From Dallia pectoralis (taxonomy: Eukaryota > Chordata > Actinopteri > Esociformes > Umbridae): a stretch of 64,000 bases of DNA. The notes beneath the pieces were generated by a model that saw only the letters and a list, made by a program, of their open reading frames with translations, was not told where the DNA came from and did no database searches. Below are positions 34,686 through 45,343 of the stretch, piece after piece. The stretch covers positions 985,535 to 1,049,534 of the forward strand of contig CM055753.1 in the NCBI GenBank assembly GCA_029465975.1, given 5' to 3'. Each line of letters starts with the position of its first letter. Positions within the stretch are counted from its first letter, which is position 1. A program made the position numbers and the translations under genes.

Positions 34686-35548
34686 GAGTACCGGGCCATG
34701 TGAATACCGGGCCATGTGAATAATGGGCCATGTGATTACTGGGCCATGTGAATACCGGGCCATGTGAGTACTGGGCCATGTGAATACTGGGCCATGTGAG
34801 TACCAGGGCATGTGAGTACTGGGCCATGTGAGTACCGGGCCATGTGAGTACCGGGCCATGTGAGTACCGGGCCATGTGAATAATGGGCCATGTGAGTTCT
34901 GGGCCATGTGAATACCGGGCCATGTGAATACTGGGCCATGTGAGTACTGGGCCATGTGAATACCGGGCCATGTGAGTACTGGGCCATGTGAGTACTGGGC
35001 CATTTGAGTACCGGGCCATGTGAGTACCGAGCCATGTGAATACCGGGCCATGTGAATACTGGGCCATGTGAGTACCAGGGCATGTGAGTACTGGGCCATG
35101 TGAATACCGGGCCATGTGAATAATGGGCCATGTGAGTTCTGGGCCATGTGAATACCGGGCCATGTGAATACTGGGCCATGTGAGTACCAGGGCATGTGAG
35201 TACTGGGCCATGTGAATACCGGGCCATGTGAGTACTGGGCCATGTGAGTACTGGGCCATTTGAGTACCGGGCCATGTGAGTACCGGGCCATGTGAGTACC
35301 GGACCTTGTGAGTACTTGGCCATGTGAAAAGTGGGCCATGTGAGTACCGGGCCATGTGAGTACTGGGCCATGTGAGTACCGGGCCATGTGAGTACCGGAC
35401 CATGTGAGTACTTGGCCATGTGAGTACTGGACCATGTGAATATTGGGCCATGTGAGTACTGGGCCATGTGAGTACCGGGCCATGTGAATATTGGGCCATG
35501 TGAGTACTGGGCCATGTGAATACTGGGCCATGTGAGTACCGGGCCATG
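34686..35548. repeat. 16-bp minisatellite b, about 54 copies
   Basis: Units GTGAGTACCGGGCCAT with AATAC, AGTACT, AATAAT and AGGGCAT variants. Longer blocks repeat (for example 34880-35000 against 35120-35240). It is stop-free in three minus-strand frames, giving frames of 259-397 codons made only of HMARYSHGPVLTWPGT-like repeats, which I do not count as genes. Confidence 0.96.
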
Positions 35549-35596
35549 TGGAGAAGGATATGTAATCCATATTCAAAGTATCCATGGATACAGAGA

Positions 35597-35740
35597 TGAC
35601 ATCATCATATATATATATAGTGTGTATGTGAGTGTGAGTGTGTGTGTGTGCGCATGTGCGAGTGCGTGCGCGTGCGTGTGTGAGTGTGTGAGTGTGTGAG
35701 TGTGTGCGTGTGTGTGTGTGTGCGTGTGTGATTGTGAGAG
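35597..35740. repeat. (TA)n and (TG)n microsatellite
   Basis: A short ATATAT tract followed by TG-rich sequence with GTGTGAGTG and GTGCGTG variants. Confidence 0.9.
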
Positions 35741-35832
35741 AGTCATTTCCAAGCTTCAAGTCCATTTCATCACAATCACTAAAGATGAGCCAGAAACATC
35801 TGCTTGTGTGCCAGCTATACCACCTCACCTCC

Positions 35833-36292
35833 TCCTGTCTCTCTCCTTACCTCCTCCTGTCTCTCTCCTTACCTCCTCCAGTCTCTCTCCTTACCTCCTC
35901 CTGTCTCTCTCCTTACCTCCTCCTGTCTCTCTCTTTACCTCCTCCTGTCTCTCTCCTTACCTCCTCCTGTCTCTCTCCTTACCTCCTCCTGTCTCTCTCC
36001 TTACCTCCTCCTGTCTCTCTCCTTACCTCCTCCTGTCTCTCTCCTCACCTCCTCCTGTCTCTCTCCTTACCTCCTCCTGTCTCTCTCCTCACCTCCTCCT
36101 GTCTCTCTCCTCACCTCCTCCTGTCTCTCTCCTTACCTCCTCCGGTCTCTCTCCTTACCTCCTCCTGTTTCTCTCTCCTCACCTCCTCCTGTTCCTCTCC
36201 TCACCTCCTCCTGTCTCTCTCCTTACCTCCTCCTGTCTCTCTCCTTACCTCCTCCGGTCTCTCTCCTTACCTCCTCCTGTCTCTCCTCACCC
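35833..36292. repeat. 22-bp minisatellite, about 21 copies
   Basis: The plus-strand unit is TCTCTCTCCTTACCTCCTCC TG. Variants have CTCACC for CTTACC or CCGG for CCTG. On the minus strand (khdrbs3 sense) each unit reads GGAGGAGGTAAGGAGAGAGA or the GGTGAGG variant, that is, a 5' splice-site-like GAG|GTAAGG. The stop-free plus frames are by-products. Confidence 0.96.
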
Positions 36293-36574
36293 TCTCCAGC
36301 CCCCACTCCCCCCAGTCCCCTAACCCCTTGCCTAGTCTAGTGGAACATCAAAGGGAAGCAGAGCCGCACCAGTCCTAATTTACAATAAATGGGACTTATG
36401 TTACACAAAGATCTCAACCCCTCATGACACGTCTCTCACCCCCTCCCCCAAAACCTCCCCCACTAATTCCATCTGGATGATTAGAATGCTTCTATTGAAT
36501 GGCTGCTATGAGACTAACAGCAGGAGAGAGAGACAAGGAAAGTGAGGGACGACATGCGAGTCAGTTGAAGACAT
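36293..36574. other. intron; no feature seen
   Basis: C-rich then unique sequence between two repeats. Confidence 0.5.
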
Positions 36575-36785
36575 ACAGGGTGAGAGAGAGAGAGAGAGAG
36601 AGAGGGTGAGAGGAGGGGGGAGAGAAAGAGAGAGAGAGAGGGGGAGATAAAGAGAGAGAGAGAGAGAGAGGGTGAGAGGGAGAGAGATACAGAGAGAGGG
36701 GGGGGGGAGATAAAAAGAGAGAGGGAAGAGGGGGAAGAGAAAGAGAGAGAGATAGAGAGAGAGAGAGGGGGGGGAGAAAGAGAGA
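36575..36785. repeat. (GA)n-rich tract
   Basis: Compound GAGAGA repeats interrupted by GGGGGG and GATAAA. The minus strand (gene sense) is a long pyrimidine tract, TCTCTC. Confidence 0.93.
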
Positions 36786-37194
36786 GAAAATATATCCACA
36801 TTATTATGAAGGCCTCTCATGCCAAGCAACATTATTTGAATCCATTATTGTGTCTCTAATCCTGTGGAAGCTAACTAAATGCTTATGAAAATGGAAAACA
36901 AAGTTAATCCATATGTCAATCAGAATGGTTCCCAAAAGGCAACCTATTCCCTCGAGGCCCTGGGAATATATATATATATTATTATAGAGAAAAGGGTGCC
37001 ACATGGAGGCCTTCTATGTTACAAATAGAGCTGCCTGCCCTCTGGATAACTAATCGCCACGCTATTAACATCATGCTTACCATGCTAGATCAATGGAATG
37101 TAAATCACACCATCAACTGACATAGCAGTTTGTTCGGGGATTATGCATTAAAAACAGAACGATACATTAAGGGTACCACTTATAAATCCTATAA

Positions 37195-37290
37195 CCGCCC
37201 GTCTGGTGTCGGTTCGAATCCCAGTGCTGGTTGGGAGTATTCCCGGAATCATTACCTCAGACGTCACCTACCCCCAAATGTTCCCAACAG
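37195..37290 (+). mobile_element. possible SINE fragment with B box
   Basis: GTGTCGGTTCGAATCCCAGT contains an exact pol III B box (GGTTCGAATCC, 37211-37221), preceded by CCCGTCTG as in several fish SINE heads. No A box is seen at the proper distance, so it is a fragment or chance match. Confidence 0.35.
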
Positions 37291-38589
37291 AAATTGGGTT
37301 ATTTATAATTGATGTTGAACAGTGGCCAGCGCAGATGCACGGCACCGTATATTTTTATGGGTATTAATATGAAATAGACGAAAAATATAAAAAGTAAAAC
37401 CATGTAGCTGTGGCTGATCTAGTATGCATAGCTGGCCACACTCATCAAATAAATATGTCTTTTTTGAGTGTAAAGTGCACGAGGCAGATTAGCCGACATT
37501 GGAGGTAGAACATCACACTTTAGGTCAGGCAGAGGATGTAGTCAGCCCAGAACTAAAACACTTTCCCAAGTGTTTATATAAAATAGTAAGACGTTATAAA
37601 ATCTTGAGAGCATTTTGACATATTTAATTAGTTCAATAAGCAATGACATTATCTATTTTAATCTGAAGAGTTAGAGTCTTGATACTGTCCAAATTTTTTC
37701 GATAATCAATTTCGATAATCAATACTGAGCAAATTGCTTGATGCATATGATGTATAATCCTATAATAACTACTTTGATCTGCACATTCTCTGTAAGACAC
37801 AGCAATGAGGCTTTGCTAATCATTTTCTCACACGTCATCGTAGCATTACAAAACCTACCATTATGTTCTGACCCATGTTGCGATCCAATCCTGGCCCTGG
37901 ATGCAACCTTATAACAGATTATAAATGTAACAAAACCCTGTGGTTCTATAGAACCGACGGCATGGAACAAGTTGAGCACTCGGTTCTCCCCAACACGTCT
38001 GCTAAATGTGGTTGACAGACATTAGTTGGTTAGTAATTCACTTAAAGAGAAAGCTTATTCCATGATTGACAAGCTGCGTGAACGGTTCTGGGTTCTTCCC
38101 GAACAGTGAACAGTTACTTGGATGTCTTTGTTCTCCCTCAGATCCAGTGTTAGCAGTATTAGGGTGCAGCCCTCGTTCTTGAACTGTGTTGTTAATGTGT
38201 GGCGTTCAGAGTCAATTTGAGTCCACATTAGACTCTAACAACCTTGCGCTGTTGTCGTTTAAGTGAGTTGTTGGAGAAGTAAGTCTGAGAACACGTCTGT
38301 TTTATCAACCATGCTAGCCTGTTAGCAGCAGCTTTCGTTATGTTTGGAAGAGTCTTCTTTGGAAGGAAAGGCCTTAGTAAAAGCTAAGGGATTTTGCGAT
38401 GAGAAACCTGACTTCAATAGCTAATGCTAGTCACATACTTTTGTTTCGCCTCTGTCTAAGCACTGATAGCACCGCTCAGTAACTAGCAGTCAGAATGAAA
38501 TGGGTTGGAGGGAGAAATAAGGGCACACACACACAGCACTAATATAATATGGCTACATTTCCCAGTTTGAACAGGATTAGCACGTCAAA
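37291..38589. other. intron; no feature seen
   Basis: Unique sequence. Short frames without domains. Confidence 0.5.
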
Positions 38590-39025
38590 TAGGGATGGAG
38601 GGAGCAGACAGAAAGAACAGAGAAGCAAAGAGAGCAGAAACAAAAGAGGGAGAGAGTTAAGAGAGGAAGTGATAGCAGAGACAGAAAGTTAAAGTAGAGA
38701 GAGGAAGAGATAAGGTAGAGAGAGATGAGAGAGGGAGAGAGAGAGAGATAAAGTAGAGAGAGATAAAGTTGGGAGAGGAAGAGATAGCAGAGAGAGAAAG
38801 AGAGATAGTAGAGAGAGCTGAGAGAGGAAGAGATAGTAGAGAAAGGGATATAAAGAAGAGAGAGCTGAGAGAGAGATAGTAGAGAGGGCTGAGAGAGGAA
38901 GAGACTGCAGAGAGAGGGATATAAAATAGAGAGAACTGAGAGAGGAAGAGAGAGAGCGAGATAAAGTAGAGAGAGGTGGTGGGGGAGAGAGCAGAGAGAG
39001 ATCAGGGAAGGGAGGGAAGGAGGCG
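38590..39025. repeat. imperfect GAGAGATAG/AAAGTAGAGAG purine-rich repeat
   Basis: Loose repeats of GAGAGAGGAAGAGATA and AAAGTAGAGAGAG. On the gene-sense strand this is a C/T-rich stretch of over 400 nt. Confidence 0.88.
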
Positions 39026-40070
39026 GGAGACAGCTCCTAAGTGAGTCTTTCATTTGTATGCCAGAGGAGGGTTAAGAGGCGTGTTGTTAAAAGATAAGAG
39101 CTGCCCTCAGAGGCCGTGGAGATTCACAGAGGCCCTGGCACTGCATGTTTCAACAACAGTATCACAGACACAGCCTCACTGCTCTCTACAACACACACTC
39201 TGGACCCGGGTAACTTATAGGAGCGGGCCGGAACAGAGACGGATGCTTAGAGTTCACACAGACCCGTCATCTCCATGAGACCCAGGCATCGCACACTATC
39301 ATAAACGCTGTAGTATTGTACCCGATATGATATTCCCTTATTGGATTCCACAAAGATATTAAATAGAAGTTCTGAACCAGGCAAACGTTTATATGTCAAT
39401 GTAGTTTGCCATCAGAAGTGTTTGTTTTTTAAATCTCTTTTTGGTATGCTATTATGTGTGTTGATAGAAGTCCTAAGCTTACGCGGCAAAATCTATTATA
39501 CCACAGTATCGGTTAGTACTTGCTAATTGTGTAGAACTGGTTTTAGAGTGCACAATAATGGCTGATATACGAGACCAGAGGGCACTACCTTTAGAAAGCA
39601 GTAATCGTGCATGGAGGTACATTTGGCAAATGTCCAATATATCTGTTTCTATGTCCATGTTCATTAGTTAATGTAGGCATTATCATGTATTTGTTGCTAC
39701 AGACGTGACACGTGCGTTCAATTCATTCAAAAGTTCTATATAAACATAATAAATGAACTAATTGAATGAACAATCTGGTCACGACAGTAGCAACCGAAAC
39801 ATGAGAGAGCGTAATCACTAAAAAGCCTCGGAATATAAATGAAAATATAATTTGGCCTAGTAAATACGTTGTTCGTTGTTTCTTTGAAGCCTTCAACTCC
39901 ATATCTGCAGGCTGGTGAAGTTATTTGCTTTTCCTATCGCTACATTACTCACTGTGGGAAAAATCTGCCTGGTTTATAAGCTTAAAAAGGAACAAATAAC
40001 AACATAATATAATGCAATGAGAAAAACTATTACAAAAGCTATTTGTTTCATTTTGGATGTAGCCTCCCTT
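39026..40070. other. intron; no feature seen
   Basis: Unique sequence with no recognised gene or element. Confidence 0.5.
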
Positions 40071-41329
40071 ACGAAAAAAAAGTATATTAAAGTATACTAT
40101 AAGTACACTACAAAATGGATAGTACACTTTTAGTTTACTTATGATATACTTTCAAAAAGTACATTTAGAAAATAGTTAACTTACTTGAACTTTTAAGTAT
40201 ACTACCAAATAGAAAAACGTTCTACACATTTCTTCTGGAGATGTACGTTTTCTTTTATTATAGCCTACAGCAAAAACAGTCTAAATGTTTTTAAAGTAGA
40301 TTACAAGTAATTTTTTTAGATCCATCTTGTATATTCTAATACTCATGTCTATGAAATGCATTGCACATTAAATCTGTTTTGTTACTGAAGCTGAAATCCT
40401 AATTACTGCCAAACATTTTGAAGCCCTATATTCATATACTATACTAATAATAATCAATTGGAGTATTAATAAAAATGTCTATGAACTAATTCCGCCTTTG
40501 CTGTATGTATTGTGAGGAACATTTATAAGTCTGATATGAATGAAAGCCCCCGACAGACAGGACATTAACATATATTTGAACATATTTTACATGCATTAAC
40601 TGAGAAAAATGTCAAATGAAGCATCAGAAGAAGGCGGATGGAGGCGGAGCTGATTAGCGACGTCACTTCCTGTTACATGCGCGCGAGCAAAATATCATAT
40701 GTTGAACCGGAGATATTGCAGCATGTTTCAGTCGCCATAAACTACGCTTTAAACTCGAGAATCAGGTGTAAGGATTCCAAAAAGGACAAAGTACAGATGG
40801 AATGAACAGGTGAGTTTGAGCTAAATTCTAACTTTATCTAGGCCTATATGAGATAACAGCTAACTAGCTACTTGGCTATGGTTAATGCTCACATCAACAT
40901 TAGCTAGATAGCTATTTACGTCTGAGCCATGTAAGAAGACAACACGTAACTAGCCCTTGTTAACAATTACTTATCTTTATGTTTGGTTTTGTTTTTCAGG
41001 TAACTGGTAGCTACAGTTACTAATTAGGCAAGGTTGCTAGGTAGCTTGTTTGTTAGAGGCAGGGAACAAAAATCACCCTGTACTTTATCCTAATAAGCCA
41101 TGTAGCCACTAGTTTGCTGATAAAAAATATGTCTTGATCCTGTGTGTTATAAATTGTAACACGCTGGGTGTTAATAAGATGTTGCATTTAACTGGCTATA
41201 GTATAAATTAGGGATGCACCGAATATTCGGCCACCGAAAATGTTCGGCCGAAAATGGCCCAAAAGGGCATTTTCGGTTTTCGGCCGAAACACTTTTATCA
41301 CCGAAACAATACGGCCGAAATATGTTGTG

Positions 41330-41465
41330 ATCTATTCGGATCCTCTGCACTTCATTGCGACTGTACTTGATCCGCGTTATAAAGACCATTACTTGGATGC
41401 AGAAATAAAGCAGCGCGCACGAGAAATGATCCAGGCGGCGATGGATGCGGAGAACCCGCGTGGAG
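41330..41465 (+). pseudogene. hAT transposase fragment
   Basis: The frame reads SDPLHFIATVLDPRYKDHYL then DAEIKQRAREMIQAAMDAEN. The LDPRYKD box is characteristic of the C-terminal half of hAT transposases. The catalytic residues and dimerisation region are missing. After the VNTR the transposase resumes briefly at about 41940-42020 (LDEGHAPSLSDMFSEILQEN), where the next insertion cuts it. Confidence 0.75.
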
Positions 41466-41925
41466 ACGGAGCAGTAGCGCACCGAGCAGTAGGGCACGGA
41501 GCAATAGGGCACAGAGCAGTAGGGCACAGAGCAGTAGGGCACAGAGCAGTAGGGCACAGAGCAGTAGGGCACGGAGCAGTAGGGCACAGAGCAGTAGGGC
41601 ACAGAGCAGTAGGGCACGGAGCAGTAGCGCACGGAGCAGTAGGGCACGGAGCAGTAGGGCACGGAGCAGTAGCGCACGGAGCAGTAGGGCACGGAGCAGT
41701 AGGGCACGGAGCAGCAGCGCACGGAGCAGTAGGGCACGGAGCAGTAGGGCACGGAGCAGCAGCGCACGGAGCAGTAGGGCACGGAGCAATAGCGCACGGA
41801 GCAGTAGGGCACGGAGCAATAGGGCACAGAGCAGTAGGGCACAGAGCAGTAGGGCACGGAGCAGTAGCGCACGGAGCAGTAGGGCACGGAGCAGTAGGGC
41901 ACGGAGCAGCAGCGCACGGAGATCA
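41466..41925. repeat. 15-bp minisatellite, about 31 copies
   Basis: Units GAGCAGTAGGGCACG with CACA, AGCGCA and AGCAGC variants lie inside the hAT transposase coding relic. The unit is a multiple of three and leaves frames open (AVGHG or LLLRA repeats). Higher-order duplication is visible (the same order of GGGC/GCGC variants recurs). Confidence 0.95.
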
Positions 41926-42025
41926 GAGCGCAGAAAAAAAGACTTGTCTCTGCACTAGATGAGGGGCATGCACCCTCGTTGTCTGATATGTTCAGTGAAA
42001 TCCTGCAAGAAAATGCCTCACATGG

Positions 42026-42590
42026 GCGTAGGTTTAGGGGGGGGACGCTGGGGACATGTCCCCAACAACATTTTAACATGACTAAATTGTCCCCACTAAT
42101 ATTTTAGCGAACTCCGTTATGAGTTTGTGAAGCGATTTGGGTCAATTCCGACCGCAGCGCCAGGAGGACGGTACTAGAAACGCCGTAATTTGATTGGCTA
42201 AAAAACCTAGGGGAGGGGAGTTATCTGACACGCTATAAGTACACAGGAGAGTGACTGAAGACAACGGTAAAGTTACCAGTGCTTTCTGTTAATACATACC
42301 CCATATGTTAGAATCTTGCAGTCACAATAAACAGTGGAATGTTTCCTGTGTATATTTTGCTTATGTAATGTGGCCTATTTGGGATATCCCATTAGTAGGG
42401 GCGGAGTAGTGGCACCACCAGGGTCGCTACAATATATTGAATCTGACAAACAGCATTACCATCTAAAAGCAACAGGCTATTGTCTCAACTAAACGCAAAA
42501 ATAATCACATTATTCTCAGTAAAAGTTCACTTGCCGGATGAGGGGGGAGAGATGTCCCCACCGAAGCTGAGACCAAACCTACGCCCTTGG
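42026..42590. mobile_element. element with GGGCGTAGGTTT ends, nested in hAT D
   Basis: ATGGGCGTAGGTTTAGGGG at the left and CCAAACCTACGCCCTTGG at the right form inverted ends. Flanks TGCCTCAC and TGCCTCAT could be an 8-bp target duplication with one mismatch. TGTCCCCA/TGGGGACA wording near both ends supports one unit. No ORF. The exact edges are uncertain by a few bases. Confidence 0.65.
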
Positions 42591-42749
42591 TGCCTCATAT
42601 CCATAAATGCAATGGTACTAATAATTGGCATAATTTATTTTGGTTTTCGGTCTTGGTTTCCTCTTTTTCGGTTTCGGCCAAGAATTTTCATTTCGGTGCA
42701 TCCCTAGTATAAATTAAATGATGTACCTTACCCTTTCTCATTTCTTCAG

Positions 42750-43270
42750 GATTCAGAGGAAGTTAATGTCAATGCAGAATACTCTGTCTCTGATCTCAAC
42801 AGCAAAGAGGGAGACATACCCAATCTCAGTAATGAAGAGGATGATGACATGCACAATCCCAACAGCATGGAGGACAATGTACCCGATCCCAGCAATGAAG
42901 AGGAAGACGTAACTGATCCCAGCAGTGAAGAGGAAGACGTACACAATACGAACAGTGAATGGGGCGACAATTCATCTGCCTTGGTATGTTTCACGCAAGT
43001 GTGTATTTGGAATCCTAATTTAATATTGCGCAATTTTACAAATTCTGATTAAAGGTTAAATATATTAATCATGTTTGCTTGTTGTCTTGTGTTTTTTTTA
43101 CAGGGCATGCTAGGGAGAAATTTGAAGAAATAACAGTGCAAGATGTCCGGAGGATCTTGCGCAAGAAGTGCAACAATGAATGCTTCAAACAAGTAATGGC
43201 AGAAAAGATGTGAGCATGCATTTCATGTACAAAAAAGAAGCATATTGTTAAATAAAATAACCATGTTTAT
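42750..43270 (+). pseudogene. split gene of the 40-44 kb transposon (acidic protein)
   Basis: A first exon probably ends at AATGAACAG|GTGAGT (near 40810). A second exon follows TTTCTTCAG (42750-42983) and reads DSEEVNVNAEYSVSDLNSKE then GDIPNLSNEEDDDMHNPNSM, an acidic N/E/D/S-rich region with three SNEEEDV-like repeats, before the donor TTG|GTATGT. A third exon follows TTTTTTTACAG (43104) and in one frame reads HAREKFEEITVQDVRRILRK then KCNNECFKQVMAEKM and stop; AATAAA is at 43251. The frames of exons two and three do not match directly, suggesting decay. The protein family is not recognised. Confidence 0.5.
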
Positions 43271-44154
43271 TTTAACGTTTAGAGTTCAAAATAGTTCTAC
43301 AATTTTTTAAAAATATATGTATATATCAACATTTTAAGTGTTCATAGCTGGTTTATCCCCCTTTAATGTAGCTTTGACAATATTATCTCATGAAAATATT
43401 TTTCTGTTTCGCAATAAATGTGTCTAAGTCACATTGTGTGTCTTGCCTCTCAGATTTATTTAGGTATTTTGAATATGTACTGTATTTCCTTTATTTTAAA
43501 GATGTTAATTACACTTGAAGACAAAAGTAAATTCTAAAGTTTCAACTCCTACCAGACACATGGCACTGATTGCTAGAGTATTGTTTAAGGTTCACTTGAC
43601 AAACATGGCTTGTACAGTTATACTATGTGTTTAAATCTATTAGTAAATCATAGTAAATTGACATTTATTAAGTTTACTTCTTGAAGTACTTACATGAGTT
43701 GAAAGTGCACTTGAAAGTATTCAAATGTATACTTAAGTACTTCAAGAAGTGTACTTCATGAACTGAAAGTGCACTACACAGGTTACTTTTAAGTATACAA
43801 AAGTATACTTTTAAGTACTTTAAGAAGTGTACTTCATAAACTAAAAGTACACTACACGGGTTACTTTAAAGTATACAAAATTATACTTTTAAGTACTTTA
43901 AGAGGTCTACTTCATAAACTAAAAGTACATTACACGGGTTACTTTAAAGTATTTACAAGTATACTTAAAATAAACTATAAGTGTACTCTAAAGTGTACTA
44001 AATAAACAAAAAAGTGGGCCAATTTAGTCTACTTAGTATAAAAATAGTATATAAATAAGTACACTTCTAGTATACTTTAAGTACCTTAATAATAGTATAC
44101 TTTTTAAACTTAAGTATACTCACAAAAATAAACTTAAAGTATACTTTTTTTCGT

Positions 44155-44839
44155 ATATTAAAACACATCCTGCATCATCTGGTTATTTTTGCATTAAAAC
44201 TTTGGTATCTCTTTGAAGTACATTCTACACTCATGAACATTTTGCTTTGTAGCTGAGAGAACATTTTGCAGTTCAAAGTCCCCTGCACTCTTAGTAATTG
44301 TATTTGCTATATGTCTAATAAATCCCTGCGTTTTTTATTAAATTAACATAACTACTAAAACATGTTTTTACATGATAGTACATAGAATATACTCAGTCTG
44401 ATCATCTTGGCATTAGAAAACAAATGTTGGGATATTTACATTTACGACACTGATTGCCTGGAATCATCGTCGAGCTGAACAGATTAAATTGTGATATCAT
44501 GATGTGGGTCCAAATGTCCATCCCACATGCACACAGTGTGAATAGATAGATAGATACATACATTGAACACAAATACAAATTTGTTTTCTAACTGTCCCAT
44601 TAAAAGTGAATTTCTTACAAATTAGCTATGGAGCAGAGAGAACATTAAACAGAAAGACAATTAGCATCAGTTTTGTGTATTTTGTCAAATGTTTTGTTGT
44701 TAATATCAAACATTATTATAAAACTCAATAGGGGACCCTGGGCATGTGCACCATGGCAACTATGAGTGTCTCCTCGACTTAAAAATATGTATTAATATGA
44801 TACCTATAGTGTATGTATGTATATATATATATATATATA
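44155..44839. other. intron; no feature seen
   Basis: AT-rich unique sequence ending in a short (TA)n tract (44816-44838). Confidence 0.5.
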
Positions 44840-44964
44840 CAGTGGATATGAAAAGTAAGTTCCTTGTCAGAACTTTTTCCACCATAAATTTGACCTATAA
44901 TATGAACAACTCAATTGAAAAACAAACTGAAATCTTGTAAGAGGAAAAATTAAATCCAAATAAA
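44840..44964 (+). mobile_element. Tc1-like element end, split by the LTR element
   Basis: CAGTGGATATGAAAAGTAAG, AGAACTTTTTCCACCATAAA and AACTCAATTGAAAAACAAAC match the end of an abundant fish Tc1-like repeat. The sequence seems to resume after the LTR element at 46506 (ATAAAACCC...CTGCACACCCC). Confidence 0.7.
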
Positions 44965-45343
44965 TGTCACGATTGGTGTGGTGGCGTTGCTACACGGACA
45001 TATTTCGGTGATGCACTTCCTTGTTTCACTTCCGTGTTTACGTTTGTCTCACGGCTGTTTGCACTTGTAATCACTGGGATATAAGAGGGTCGCGAGCAGT
45101 GCACTCGTTGCTTCGCATTATTACATGTCACATCGATATTAGTGGTGAGTGTTGGGAGATGTACTGTTGGTGTTGAACGTTGTTTGTATAAGACGCTATA
45201 TGCGCACTTTTAGTTCCTCACAGTATACTCTTTTCGCCGTTTACGGTTTGTTTTATGTTCGTCATTAATAAACCTGACCCAAAACGGATTACCTTGGCTC
45301 CTGCACATGGCTTACTGCACTACACCTTACAGCGGTCGTGACA
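44965..45343 (+). repeat. 5' LTR of copy A
   Basis: 379 bp, bounded by TGTCACG and CGTGACA. It contains an AATAAACC poly(A)-type signal at 45268, followed by the start codon of the ORF at 45307. The final 43 bp recur at the end of the element. Confidence 0.85.

Larger units (their letters stand above)
41209..42706 (+). mobile_element. hAT transposon D (1498 bp), nested in the 4.1-kb element
   Basis: Ends TAGGGATGCACCGAATATTC and TTTCGGTGCATCCCTA are inverted repeats. The perfect 8-bp target duplication GTATAAAT lies at 41201-41208 and 42707-42714. Subterminal TTTTCGGTTTTCGG motifs are typical of this fish hAT group. It keeps a piece of transposase (41330-41465), holds a 15-bp VNTR (41466-41925) and another inserted element (about 42026-42590). 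Confidence 0.9.
40071..44154 (+). mobile_element. 4.1-kb DNA transposon with long AAGTATACTT-rich inverted ends
   Basis: The left end ACGAAAAAAAAGTATATTAA and the right end (reverse complement ACGAAAAAAAGTATACTTTA) are inverted. Both are followed inward by hundreds of bases of palindromic AAGTATACTT and AAGTACACTT motifs (to about 40210 on the left, from about 43680 on the right). No target duplication is certain. The interior has a GC-rich promoter-like segment (40640-40700: GACGTCAC, CTTCCTG, GCGCGCGAG), a small split gene (42750-43270), and hAT D inserted at 41209-42706. The superfamily is not identified. Confidence 0.75.

Noticed and set aside
34635..35828. Long open minus-strand frames up to 397 codons
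   Set aside because: They consist only of a 16-bp repeat that happens to lack stops in three frames.
35692..36378. Three overlapping plus-strand frames rich in Leu, Ser and Pro
   Set aside because: By-products of the 22-bp CT-rich array; all three frames are open together.
37211..37221. Functional tRNA gene from an exact B box
   Set aside because: No A box, acceptor stem or anticodon arm fits; at best a SINE fragment.
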